From contig OX421507.1 of NCBI GenBank assembly GCA_949126835.1, positions 12,094,852 through 12,158,851 on the forward strand: a stretch of 64,000 bases of DNA, given 5' to 3'. A model generated the notes under the pieces. It searched no databases. It saw nothing but the letters and a program-made list of their open reading frames with translations, and was not told the DNA's origin. The translations under genes were made by a program, and so were the position numbers. This DNA comes from Anisus vortex. Taxonomy: Eukaryota; Mollusca; Gastropoda; Planorbidae. Positions 48,701-59,130 of the stretch are shown here, piece after piece (the first letter of the stretch is position 1; every line of letters starts with the position of its first letter).

Positions 48701-51573
48701 TCTCTTTTGCAGAACACAAGTCTACTGCCCAACTCAAAATTTTTTGTTAGAAAAATTGACAAAAATGTTTTTTTTAATTTATATTTGAGAGCACAATTTT
48801 GTTTGTATCATATGTTTTTAATACTTTCTACGTAACAAAGTCTATATTTTCTTTAAGCCTTTTTACTTTTCCATTTACCATAATAAACACATATTTAGCT
48901 ACGTGTTCATATATTTTTCACCTATAGTTTTTACACAGCAAAATAATCTTTTTTTCAAATTTGTTTCAGCTAAGAAAAGCGAGCTTGATGAGGAAACATA
49001 TTGCAGAGTTCGCCATGTCATCACTGAAATTAAACGTACAGAGGAAGCCGCTGCAGCCCTTGAAAATGGTGACTATGAAAGTTTTGGAAATTATATGGTT
49101 GCTAGCCATAATTCTTTAAGGTAACGTTTATACAGAAATCTTTTGTGTTGCGATTTTTTAAATTAAAAATTAAATAACAGTAATCTTTTGCTATATTGTT
49201 TATATTTTGCTGCTTTAGTTAATTGCAGATTTTTCTCTATGTATGCATATAACTGAAATCCCTATTTCTCTTTTTTTGTGTGTGGTATATACTTATTTTC
49301 ATTTAGCACAACTGCATTTTTCTTGTGGTTAAAAAAAGCTTTTTTATGCTTCCCCAAAAAATTAAAAACAGAAATATTCTATATTTTAAAAGAATACTTA
49401 CAAATGTAAATGTAGCCTACATTCAAAATGTTTCACAAATAAATGGACAAAGACTTGCTTCCAAATTTGGAAACATAAGGTGACTATTATGCCCCAGGTC
49501 TTCTTTCTAGGGTCTGGTTTACTATGAAACAATACAATCAAGTCACTCTGTGAAAGTTTAATAAACGTAGTACTAGAACTTATTACTGATTAAAAAAAAG
49601 GAAAATGACTGGTTTAATTAATAACTTTTTTTTAGCACTATTCAAAACAAAACAAAAATACACCTATACAAGTTTTAGTGCATAAAGTGCTCAAATAGAT
49701 TTTCTTTGTCTCAGAAGTGAGAGAAAAATGCATACTAGAAATATTTGGAAACTATTAGAAGATGTATGTCTACACAAATCTCTAAGCCATAATTAAATAT
49801 AAATAATAAGCTCTGAATTGATACTTACTCTAAATTGGTTATATATACAATTCTAGATATAGGCCTACAATATGAAGACTATTTAAACATGCTCTACATA
49901 AAACACTAAGCAGACTTTCACCAATCGCAGTTGGTTTTGGAATGGAATCCAGAACTATAAACAAGGAATTACTGAATAGGATTACAGTTACAACATGTTG
50001 CTAAATGCTTTGATGCCTTTTTCTTGCAGGGATGATTATCAAGTATCATGCAAAGAGCTGGATCAACTTGTAGAGTTTGCCCTGGAGATGAAATCAGAAG
50101 GTGTCTTCGGATCCCGCATGACTGGTGGTGGTTTTGGAGGTTGCACTGTGACCTTGCTGAAAGCCAGTGCAGTTGATAAAGTTATTGAACATATTGATGT
50201 AAGTAGTTAACTTGAATGTATTAATTCTTTGACCACCAAAAGCTACAATTTGTTTTCCTTCTCTATCTCCCACTCCATGCTATGATTAACCAATTTTACA
50301 TAGTCCCAGTAAAAATGTTCACAATTTTCCCTGTGTAAGGGGAATAACTCTAAGTGGAAGTTCATAGAGACTTTAAAATAAAAACTGTTTCTATTAAATT
50401 AAAATTAGTTTATTCATAAAAGGAATGGTATGCATGATTTACTCCATGTAAAAGATTGGTTTGTATCTGTACATCACAAAATAAGACTAAATTTATAACC
50501 TTAATCTTTAATTCATTAATGTTGATTTCTGAATCTCTACTACACTAATAATACTACTTGTGATTCATTTGTTTCAATTAATATTGCTATTGTGATTATA
50601 TCAATTAAGCTCAGAACCCCTAGTTTATTGACTCTATACTTGCATATTTAAACTATTTATAACCCAATGAAATATTAAAACATTTTGTTTATGAATGAAA
50701 GGAAGCAGATTCTGCTTTAAGTTCTAAGTCTTTTTTGTCAAAAGTTGTCCAACTGTAATATTTGTTTGCTATGACAATATGGGACAAAGAAAAGATGTCA
50801 TGAGATAAATGGGGGATATATTTGAAGTCCAATATTTGAAAGAATGGGCAGTTGCTGTGAGGTGAAACAGTTTTCAATAAAGTTTATTTCCAAGAGTGGT
50901 TTATTTAGACCAGAAGTCTGACTGGCAGAATGGTGGTGGTGTCTAAAGCATGTGTTCTGCAGGTTCTGTATTTGTGCAGAAAGGGTAGATTTCACTTGTT
51001 CCAATATGTAGTTTTCAGAAACATTTGTTGATGCTGCCTGTTATACCAGAGTCTAAAGATAATTTGTTGTTTTGACAGGGAAAGATTGTATAGTGAGTTA
51101 ATGGGTTCATTTTGCAAATTATTGCTCGAGTGTAAGCCTACCAATTGAACAAGTCCAATCACAAATTTACATTATGAATAATAACTTTAGGTTTACTTTC
51201 ACTTTTCACATTTTTTTTTACAAGAACTAATACATATGCAAACATCATATTGAAGTGGGTCGGTATTGCTGATTGTATCTTGCACAATTTACTGGTGAAA
51301 TTTTCTGAAATTAATTTGGCTGACCCTACTCAATCATATTACAATCAGGGGTTTTCAGTTATCTGATGATAAACTAATTTAAAGATAATGCAAGAACCAA
51401 TATTTTCAAATATATAATTATATTGAAGCTCTTGAACTTTGTATCTGTTTAAAGTGGGCTACAAATTGTATTTGTTTCTTGAACAGGCTAAATACACAGC
51501 AATTGGTAAAAAGGCAACCTTCTATGTATGCCCACCATCAGATGGCGCCAGCATTATTAAACTACCAGCATGA
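42637..51573 (+). CDS. GALK1: Galactokinase, 7 coding exons, 395 aa
   Basis: Cytosolic GHMP-family kinase that phosphorylates galactose with ATP at C1, the first committed step of the Leloir pathway. Exons total 1188 bp with all phases consistent. Motif 1 [15 protein letters not shown] is at residues 35-49 (galactose binding, catalytic R36); motif 2 [15 protein letters not shown] at 128-142 (ATP phosphate loop); catalytic base D182 in CGIMDQF; motif 3 MTGGGFGGC at 341-349. Length is close to vertebrate GALK1. VRHVI-like, [13 protein letters not shown] and ELDQLVE also match GALK1 rather than GALK2 or mevalonate kinase. TTTTACACAG ten bases before the ATG region suggests an upstream untranslated exon. 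Appears intact. Confidence 0.97.
43325..43630 (-). mobile_element. SINE-A copy in galactokinase intron 1
   Basis: CTCACCAATTTCTGTGGACA, GTGTGGCCAGCACAATGCCC and GGTACCCATCAGAGCTGGGT match the family; the head end is near CAAACATGCTTCCGTTAAGC. Confidence 0.8.
43905..44560 (+). mobile_element. SINE-A copy split by SINE-B
   Basis: Head at 43905-44014 (GGGGCACAGTGGCCACAGAG, TTGAACCTTGGTGAAGGC) and body at 44422-44560 (GGTGTCCCTGAGCTCTCTGG, AATGCTGGCCACACAATTCC) join into one SINE-A once the insert is removed. ORFs 43740-44320 and 44460-44660 are within repeats and not coding. Confidence 0.75.
44015..44421 (+). mobile_element. SINE-B, 407 bp, inserted in SINE-A
   Basis: Flanked by the 12-mer TGGGTGTCCCTG (44003-44014 and 44422-44433), a target duplication of retroposon length. 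Starts CACTTCTGTACCCACGGGCC; shares GGCCCCGGTGGGGAGG, TCCCGGTGCCTGTATGCC and CCCTGGACTAAAGA with the other copies. Confidence 0.8.
45717..45905 (-). mobile_element. SINE-A copy in galactokinase intron 1
   Basis: GTGTAGCCAGCAAAATGCCC, ATCAGAGCTGGGTAGACCC; head end CAGCTGAGCGCATTGTCAC. It ends about 70 bp before exon 2. Confidence 0.8.
45978..46155 (+). CDS. GALK1: Galactokinase exon 2
   Basis: Acceptor TTTTCCAAAAAG (weak pyrimidine tract), donor CAG|GTAGGT. Encodes [16 protein letters not shown] to [14 protein letters not shown]; phase 1. Confidence 0.95.
47038..47250 (-). mobile_element. SINE-A copy in galactokinase intron 2
   Basis: Diverged match: GTGTGGCGAGAACAATGCCT, TTGTCAGATACCCATTAAAC, CACCAGGGTTCAAACATGGG (reversed B-box area). 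Confidence 0.7.
47436..47689. mobile_element. hAT-type MITE, family 2, copy 2 (254 bp)
   Basis: Perfect 8-bp target duplication TATGTATA (47428-47435, 47690-47697). Ends CAGGGCTTTTTTTG and CAAAAAAAGCACTG. Same orientation and about nine-tenths identical by eye to 28521-28768. In galactokinase intron 2, 135 bp before exon 3. Confidence 0.93.
47824..48082 (+). CDS. GALK1: Galactokinase exon 3
   Basis: Acceptor GGTGTCAACAG, donor CAG|GTTAGT. Carries the ATP loop and CGIMDQF; ends phase 2. Confidence 0.97.
48507..48688 (+). CDS. GALK1: Galactokinase exon 4
   Basis: Acceptor TCTGTTCAG, donor AAG|GTGAAT. Encodes [20 protein letters not shown]. Confidence 0.96.
48970..49120 (+). CDS. GALK1: Galactokinase exon 5
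   Basis: Acceptor TTTGTTTCAG, donor AAG|GTAACG. Encodes [20 protein letters not shown]; ends phase 2. Confidence 0.96.
50030..50198 (+). CDS. GALK1: Galactokinase exon 6
   Basis: Acceptor TTTTCTTGCAG, donor GAT|GTAAGT. Carries [16 protein letters not shown]. Confidence 0.97.
51487..51573 (+). CDS. GALK1: Galactokinase exon 7 (last)
   Basis: Acceptor TTCTTGAACAG; encodes [20 protein letters not shown] and ends at TGA 51571-51573. Confidence 0.95.
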   Translation, partial: AKYTAIGKKATFYVCPPSDGASIIKLPA

Positions 51574-51983
51574 CGGAATTGATTGGAAAATGACAGATGT
51601 TTTTGTACTGATGGTATTTGCATCATTGGGAGTACATTTTTGTTAGGAAGATGTAGAAATTAAGACCATCTATTATTCTGTAACACTTCATTTTTTTTTA
51701 TTTTTTTTTTGCTTTAATAAGTTTTTTGTGTTCCAAAATTGATATCCATCTAAAGTTCATAATATTGATAAATTATTATCTTTCAATAGTTGAATAGAAA
51801 TTAACCATTGTTTCACATTGTTCATAATGTTGTATATTTTCTCCACATTTGTACATCATTCACAGAATGTTAACAATTTTTTTTGTTTATGGTCTCATAA
51901 AAAAAGCAGCTATTTTAAAACTATGCACATCGAGTAATATTTAAATATTGATACAAGTTTGTCTTCCTTGTGAATTTTGTACA

Positions 51984-51989
51984 AATAAA
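51984..51989 (+). terminator. Candidate polyadenylation signal for galactokinase
   Basis: AATAAA about 410 bp after the stop codon, in ACAAATAAACAAG. Confidence 0.5.
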
Positions 51990-53562
51990 CAAGATTGTAT
52001 ACATACACTTATTTCTTTAAAGAAAATATCAAATAATTCTAATTTAAAATAATACCTCGGTACAATTTTATATTTGAAGTAATTTATAATTCATTATAAT
52101 ATATGTGGAATAAACTGTTATTATAGGAAGTGTTAGCTTTATGTGTGGGATACTCTGCATTTTTTTTCCAAACATGTATATTGTTTTTTTCCATGTAATT
52201 GTAATCATGAATCCTTTTTTGCTCAATAATAGAATTGATGGTATCCATGTTGGTGACAGTTCTTTGAGCCAATTACTCCATTTTTCACCATAGTACTTTG
52301 GTATTTATTGTGGGTTACTTTTGGTTACACCTCATCTGGGGAAATGTCTAATGGTGCAATAGAAACTAAATGTTTAGCCCATGCAGCAATATTCTGCAGT
52401 AATAAAAAGATAGGGATTCAGATCAGGTTAAAGGGCATTTCCTTTTTGGTTTATTGTTATAAGACTATACTATTCAGATAAAATCAAGTTTTCTTATATG
52501 TATACAGTTCACACAGTTTGAAATTTTCTTGTCATTTTCATCACTTCAGGGAATGTTGTTAATGTCACAGATGTATTAATATAAATATATTTATTGAGAA
52601 TTGTTGTACTCAAGTAGTACATAAACTAAAATTCATGTTTAGCAATTATTAGCATGACTTTTTACATTGTGTGCATTTATTCAGAAAAAATATTCTATCT
52701 TGTATTATACAAAATTGATGTGCACTTTTATATCCAGAGTTGGCAGTTTGGTTTATGCAAGTAATATATTTTGATACAATTTGTCTTACTAATCATATGG
52801 GCAAAACGAATCATATACGCTCATCTAAGAAAGCCTGTGTGCATATACCAGAGAATACTTTATAAATTGATCATAATTTTAGTGATATAGACATGTATGG
52901 AATTAAGTTTACTGTATACAATTTTCTATTCATGGATTAAACATGTTTGTTTTGGCAATGTGATTTTTTTAAACTAAAATGTATTTATACAATGACTTAC
53001 ACTTACATAGTCTTTTTTGTTGAAATTTTTTTTTTTTACTATATTGTACAATTTGTTTATTATCAAATGTTAAACACTAAAAGCATTTCTCAATCTATTT
53101 TCTGAAGATCACCCTAGTTCCTTGATAAGTGTTACAAGTTAAATGCATCTCATTGCATACAATAAGAATTAATGGATGATTTAATAAGAATTAATGGATG
53201 ATTGTACTGTGGTCCTCTTTTATATTTCATATTTGAGTTTGAGTCATAAGATTGAAAAAAATATTTGCAAAACTCGCATGTCCAAATCTATTAAATTTAT
53301 ATAAGTTAGGTTGTTTTTTGAAGAAATTAGTTTGATAATAATTTAAATTAAAAATCATTTAATAAATTTGAGTTTTCTTTTTAAGAGTTTTTTGTTTGTT
53401 TTCATTTATATTAATTTAAGGAAAAGGATCGTAGAATGTTACAAACAAGAAAATAAATAGATTTAGTATCAAAGCAAATAGTGAAGGCCATGAATAAAAA
53501 ATCTGGCATGAAATGAATTGCTGTTTTGTTGCTGGCTTATGCTCCACCTCGATCAACAAAGA
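51990..53562. other. Intergenic, no recognised gene
   Basis: AT-rich; a 21-bp tandem pair (AAGAATTAATGGATGATTTA) is near 53163-53204. Nothing coding seen. Confidence 0.6.
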
Positions 53563-54017
53563 TTAAAGACCAAGTGAAGAGCTTTTTATCAAAATTGAGT
53601 TAACATTTGATTTTGATAGTAAATAGTGTATTCAGTATCTGAATGTTAATAAAAAACATTTATACAAAATATCAAAGATAAATTTTAAGTAATTAGTTCA
53701 ATATTTGCAATTAAATGTGTGTGTTTTTCGGAGGAATACTCCAAATCTCGTAGCCATTTGAGATGTTTTTATTTCCAGGCAATATAGGAAAGTGACGTAA
53801 TATAAAGGATTCCGACTAGGAAAAATGAATATTGTAACGTGTTTTGAATCTATTGCCACATGTTTTGAATCTTTTCCCGGTTCTTATTTTTAACAAAATG
53901 GTTAAATATAGATTTATAGCGTCTATTTTTATTTATTTCCCTTGTGATACGTCACTGCCGTATGAGGCTATTCCAAATCTCGTTCCTTTGAGAAAAACCT
54001 CTTCACTTGGTCTTTAA
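53563..54017. mobile_element. TTAA-flanked inverted-repeat element, about 450 bp
   Basis: Ends AGACCAAGTGAAGAG and CTCTTCACTTGGTCT are perfect inverted repeats, each bordered by TTAA (53563-53566, 54014-54017). TTAA targeting fits piggyBac or Kolobok; the superfamily is not decided. Interior has a second inverted motif ATTCCAAATCTCGT / ACTCCAAATCTCGT. Confidence 0.72.
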
Positions 54018-55466
54018 GAGATCAAATTAATACAAGAACATGAGGTGCAGGTAAACCCTGCTGCAGCAAAAAGTGCCTCTTTGGACTAATCACCCCAAAA
54101 ATAATCAGATGTTAAAAGTCAACTTTGGACAGATCTGAAAAACCAACTCAGGCTATTTACACAAAGAAATACTCCAAACCCTTATCATTATTATTATGAT
54201 GACCAAGAATGATACAAATAGTGATTAAACAAATTATTTTAAGAGAATTTTTAAAAAATTGATTTTTAAGAATAAAAAGTATTTTTATTCAAATTTATTT
54301 TTCTCTCATAAATTTTTTTAACAATTTCAATCATTTTTATTTGTCCCATTTAAATTGGGATTGGAATAAATTTGAAATTTAAACCTCAAACCTGATTATG
54401 ACTATTCACAGGTAAAATATATATATATTACAATTTACAAACTGACTTTAAAGAGGAGCTATGAAGATTGAAATTTAATGCCATAGGGCCTAATTGGAAA
54501 CTTGTTGGTATACATTACCTGAAAATTTTCAATATCGAATAAATGTTGCTAGAGTGTTAAATGGAGAATAAAGCATTTGAAGAAAATAAGTAATGTGAAT
54601 ACAATCTCAACAAATGTAGATTTAAGATTAGATGATAGTGGTTATCATATGCTGTTTATAACAAGTTGCAGGAAGTAACAAGTGTTTTAAAGAGAGATTT
54701 TAAAACTAATGAAATTCTTTATTTTTACATATTTGGAGTGCTATGTTTTTAGGCACTTGTTTATCGGGTAGTAATGATTTTTAAAAAGTGTTGTCAACAA
54801 ACAAAAATATCATATAGAGGGGGTTATCAAAAATTCTGATACTGGCATTATTACTTTTCAAGCTGTGAATATATGGGTAGATAGTTATATATTTTTTAAG
54901 ACCTTTTAATGTACAGGTAGTCTATTATATTCCACTTGATTAATAGAACATTTCTTTTTCACTTAGTATTCCCCCTAGTATTAAATTTATCACATTATAA
55001 ATGCTTTTTAAAAATACACCAACAAATCACATACTGTAATCAAATATTTAATATAGACTTGTAGCTTTACATATTTTTAAAATGAAATTTGTCTATTTTG
55101 CATTCTATCTTTCTTTGCACCAGTACATGTATTGAAAAAAAGCAACAACTGTAAAGGGAGGAAGGTGGAGATTTAAGAATAAAAAGACATACCCCGGTAA
55201 TGGTAAGAAAGGACACCATAACTGTCTCCAGACTTTAAAGAGTAGATGACATAATATATTGTTGTTTTTTAAGACATAAAATAACAACAGGACATAATGA
55301 GACCGTAATCACTGATACAAGGGTTTAATAAGGTTTATCTTAAATTCTTAATTATCACAAAGAAAAAAAAAAATTATGTGAATTTACATTACCTAATAAA
55401 ACATCTAATTATTTTTAAAGAGATTTATGATGCACTCAATCATTGTTTTTTGTAATGAAGTGAATA
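54018..55466. other. Intergenic, no recognised gene
   Basis: AT-rich sequence downstream of the zinc-finger gene; its 3' UTR probably lies here on the minus strand, but no clear AATAAA close to the stop was found. Confidence 0.5.
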
Positions 55467-57875
55467 TTATAATGCAACATGAGTAAAAGGCATAAGGCTA
55501 CTCTGAATGAAAAGCGAAGGATGCAAGCCTTCAACCAAACTCAGAGGCTGTTCATCTGATCCCTGAATAGCATTGATTTGATGCTCCCCCATCAAATGTT
55601 GTACTTCATCGCTCTGCTGCTGATCACTAAGCTGGAGTGGCTGTAGCTGCTCATACTGAAGCTGTTCACCAGCCAAGACTTGTTCTTGCTGCTTGCTAGG
55701 TGTGTTTTGATGTTCCAAACTTGGTTTGGGCATATGGATCTTTTTGTGCCTATTCAGTTTTGAAGAGTCTGTAAACTTTGCTCGGCATGTGGGACAGATG
55801 TACGGTTTCTCTCCTGTATGTGTGCGTATGTGCCTGATCAAATAAGACTTCACAACAAAGGAGGCGCCGCAGACTTCACAAACATATGACTTTTCGCCAG
55901 TGTGGATTCGAGTATGGCGATGTAATGAGGAAATGTCTGCAAAATTAGTTTGGCAAACTCTACAGACATAGGGTCTTTCTTTAGTGTGCGTACGATTATG
56001 GCGGGTCAGTGTTGAATGATCAGCAAAGCGTGAATCACAAGTGTGACAAATGTAGGGCTTTTCCATTGTATGGGTACGCATATGTCTTGTAAATGATGCT
56101 GTCCAAGCAAAGCTTGAACCACAAATTTTACATTGGTATGGCTTTTCTCCAGTATGCTTACGTAGATGAATTTTTAATTTGGAAGCTTCATTAAATTTAG
56201 CACCACAAGTTCTGCATTCGAAAGGTTTTTCGCCTGTATGTAATTTCATATGCTCTTTTAAGTGCTGTGAACGGACAAATGAAGAGCTGCATTCTGGACA
56301 TGTATATGGTCTTTCACCCGTATGTGAGCGCATGTGTAGCTTCAAAGCAGAAGGGTCAGCAAACTTTGATTCACAAATCTCACATTTGTAAGGCTTTTCT
56401 TTTGTGTGAATGCGTCGATGTCGCTGAAACGATGTGAAATCTGCAAAGCTGCCACCACAAAACTCACAAGTGTACGGCTTCTCACCAGTATGTGTGCGCA
56501 TGTGTCGTTTGTATGCTGCTGTCCAGGTAAACTTACGATGACAAACTTCACATGCATATGGCTGCTCTCCGGTATGCTTTCGTATGTGAGACTTCAATTT
56601 GGACGCTTCAGGGAAAGATGCGCCACAGGTGTCACAAGTAAATGGACGCTCCCCGGTGTGGAGTCGTAAGTGCACCTTTAGATGAGATGGGTTCCTAAAA
56701 CTTGACTTACACACATCACAAATGTACTTTTTTACATTTGTTTGTCTTTGTGACTTTAAACATACTCCATCTTTAAAGTCGTGCTTATAGCTAGAACACT
56801 TCTGGCATGATAAATTATTGTCACAAGGATGACGAACGTGTGTAATGAAAGAACTTTCTGAGAAGTGTTCTTCACATTTATTACATTCAAACATCTTTTC
56901 TTTTTCCACTGACTTTGACCTTTTATTTGTTATTTCTTTCTTGGATTCTGTACCAACAATAGATTTAGGTTTATTATCTGTTTTTGAAACTTCTAAAACA
57001 ATGCTTGAATGTGATGAGCGACTTGGTTGTCTCAATGACATTGGAATTTCTTCATCCTGGTAGTTTTTAGAAGACATTAAGTTGGTTTCCTCAGTCACAA
57101 GACTCTCTTTTTTCATTAATTCTTCTGAAATTTTAGGAGCTTCCAGGAAATCTAATCTCAGGCTAGTCTTAGAATTCACAGAATTCAACTTTCTTTGTTT
57201 AACTAGATTATGAGAATCTTTGCTTGCAAGCTTTTTAAAAATCTGACAATTCTTGGTCAATTCATCATAAACATTTACAGCTGGTACATCTGCTTCTTGG
57301 GTGCCCACACAAGTATCTACACAGATCACTTGATCTGTACCAGTCTGAGCATTTTTCATATCTTTTTTATTTTCATTCTTCTCACAAATGTCAAGAGCAT
57401 GTTTTAAATTCAGTTCTCTGTCCTTAAAGGTATATAACTGCATTGTCTCGTCAGAAATCCCTTTTAAGATGGCATTCTTAAAAATATCATCTTTCATATG
57501 TCCATACTCACAATTATTGCACCAGTACTTAAGCTCTTGGATGAAATCACTCAACTTACCATCACCCTGTTTACATGTAGCAAATTTATATCGACTGTAA
57601 ACGACCAGAAAACGAGGGATACAGACATCTTCTAGCCTCTGTAAAATTTGACTGAACCTCAAGACATCTTCATAAGACAAACCAAACATATTGAAAACTT
57701 CCTGAGCTTGCACGCCTGCAATGTTTAATAGAAAGGCTTTTTCCAGTCCATCCATGTAACGATTATCAGAGCTTTGTTGTACATGTGTATGTTGCTTCAG
57801 GGTTGCCCACTCCAGAACAGCATTAGTGGACACATCACAATCTGGCAAATCAATACTCAATTCCAAATGATCCAT
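55467..57875 (-). CDS. Gag-domain / C2H2 zinc-finger fusion protein (802 aa)
   Basis: Residues about 20-170 resemble a Ty3/gypsy gag N-terminal/capsid region: FLLNIAGVQAQEVFNMF, then RYKFATCKQGDGKLSDFIQE, CEYGHMKDDIFKNAILKGI and LNLKHALDICEK. A charged linker follows (about 170-385) with one degenerate finger at 330-351 and other Cys/His pairs. Twelve canonical C2H2 fingers with TGEKPY-type linkers span 385-714, then a Gln-rich tail (728-765). No protease, RT or integrase, and no LTRs nearby. The reading frame is open throughout, which argues for selection rather than a decaying element. Probably a nuclear DNA-binding protein whose gag part could self-associate, as SCAN does in vertebrates; function is inferred. 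ATG at 57873-57875 is the first in frame; an untranslated upstream exon is possible. Confidence 0.93.
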   Translation of the reverse strand: MDHLELSIDLPDCDVSTNAVLEWATLKQHTHVQQSSDNRYMDGLEKAFLLNIAGVQAQEVFNMFGLSYEDVLRFSQILQRLEDVCIPRFLVVYSRYKFATCKQGDGKLSDFIQELKYWCNNCEYGHMKDDIFKNAILKGISDETMQLYTFKDRELNLKHALDICEKNENKKDMKNAQTGTDQVICVDTCVGTQEADVPAVNVYDELTKNCQIFKKLASKDSHNLVKQRKLNSVNSKTSLRLDFLEAPKISEELMKKESLVTEETNLMSSKNYQDEEIPMSLRQPSRSSHSSIVLEVSKTDNKPKSIVGTESKKEITNKRSKSVEKEKMFECNKCEEHFSESSFITHVRHPCDNNLSCQKCSSYKHDFKDGVCLKSQRQTNVKKYICDVCKSSFRNPSHLKVHLRLHTGERPFTCDTCGASFPEASKLKSHIRKHTGEQPYACEVCHRKFTWTAAYKRHMRTHTGEKPYTCEFCGGSFADFTSFQRHRRIHTKEKPYKCEICESKFADPSALKLHMRSHTGERPYTCPECSSSFVRSQHLKEHMKLHTGEKPFECRTCGAKFNEASKLKIHLRKHTGEKPYQCKICGSSFAWTASFTRHMRTHTMEKPYICHTCDSRFADHSTLTRHNRTHTKERPYVCRVCQTNFADISSLHRHTRIHTGEKSYVCEVCGASFVVKSYLIRHIRTHTGEKPYICPTCRAKFTDSSKLNRHKKIHMPKPSLEHQNTPSKQQEQVLAGEQLQYEQLQPLQLSDQQQSDEVQHLMGEHQINAIQGSDEQPLSLVEGLHPSLFIQSSLMPFTHVAL

Positions 57876-58376
57876 ATTTGTTGGGCATGTAGAGTCTTGT
57901 TTTTTTTTTTCATCTGCTCAGAAATTGAGCTTAATGGTTAGAATCTGCAAAGACACCACACAAAAAAAAAACTACAGCAACAGATTTAACAAATGTTTAA
58001 TTATTGATTTTCTTTAAGCTTTAAAAAACAAACTTCAATGTATACAATGGGTAGACAGAACTAAACAAAAGATAATGTTAATTAAGACCAATACATTCAA
58101 AGGTCAGTAATTCATATTCCAGTTAGGGAAATGATTGCATGAACACCTGGATCTTCTTATTATTTTACTTAAGACATCAAATGTCATCAATGTAGCCTAC
58201 TAAAAACTCTCTAAATTGAGTAAACTTACTAAAAATGTAGTTATGATTTGTAGGCTATTTTATATAGACTATTTCCAAACAAACTAATGGATAGTTTTAA
58301 AAAAAAACAACATATATTGCTTTCTAATTTTTCTGGTTCTTTATTTTTGTAACAAAAAAATTAAAGAATGGAATAT
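57876..58376. other. Upstream region of the zinc-finger gene
   Basis: Likely 5' UTR and promoter on the minus strand. On that strand TTCTGAGCAG lies about 40 bp before the ATG and could be a splice acceptor. No CpG-rich promoter seen. Confidence 0.4.
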
Positions 58377-58495
58377 CATTTGAGTATACTTGACATATCC
58401 CAGCGGGCAGACCATGTCGTGTCGACGGGGGAAAAATGTGGTTTATTTTATATTGCTACGACGTATGGTGTGCCCGCTGGGGTAAACCTCAAATG
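58377..58495. mobile_element. Short inverted-repeat element (119 bp)
   Basis: CATTTGAGTATACTTGACAT... and its mirrored end CCTCAAATG share CATTTGAG and CCCAGCGGGCA about 25-30 bp from each end, then ACCAT and CGT. A fold-back MITE of unknown class, 0.5 kb upstream of the zinc-finger gene. Confidence 0.65.
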
Positions 58496-58529
58496 GCACC
58501 TAAATAATCAACTCATTCACATAATTTAA

Positions 58530-58775
58530 GGGACACAGTGGTGTAGTGGCAATGTGCTCTGATTGCTTTACCGAAGACCCTGGGCTCAACTCCTGGTAAA
58601 GGCTAGGATTTTTTCCAGGGTCTGGAGAATACCCCTAACACCCCCCACCCAAGCTCTGTCATTAGTTGGAGTAAAAGCAGCTTCTTGGCATTGTCTGGGC
58701 CACATAGTCCCCTTGTATCACTGTATGCCACGGCCACAGAAACTTTTGGATAATGCTTCACTAGCTGATCTGAAA
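58530..58775 (+). mobile_element. SINE-A copy
   Basis: GGACACAGTGGTGTAGTGGC (A-box-like), CTGGGCTCAACTCCTGG (degenerate B box), CCCAAGCTCTGTCATTAG and GCCACGGCCACAGAAACTTT follow in family order. Confidence 0.8.
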
Positions 58776-58929
58776 GGGATACTCTAGTGATAGCTAGGCT
58801 ACTTTCACTTTTACGACCAGCTGACCAAATAAAACAATAGGTCCTATACTAACTACTACTAACTACTAAGTTTAATACTTTCTGATTAAAACTGTCCCAG
58901 ACTATCTCCGATGTATTTTATCTTTTCTT

Positions 58930-59130
58930 GGCCTATATATTACAGACATTCCTATTCTGTAAAGAAGATTATTGCTTCCTTTAATGCTCATCGTGATCTG
59001 AATCTAGCATTTTTATTAGTGTTTTAAATTATGTTGAGTTACTGGTTTTCAGGTAACCCATTCCATACCCGAATTCCACTCTGGAAGAAAGAGTACTTAT
59101 ATGCAATTATTCTTGCAATATTTTATTGGC
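58930..59130 (-). mobile_element. LINE-T 3' tail, 5'-truncated
   Basis: TATATTACAGACATTCCTAT, then GTAACCCATTCCATACCCGA and AAGAAAGAGTACTTATATGC; diverged. Confidence 0.75.

Noticed and set aside
56179..57600. Several plus-strand ORFs over the zinc-finger gene
   Set aside because: Antisense shadows of the 802-codon frame.
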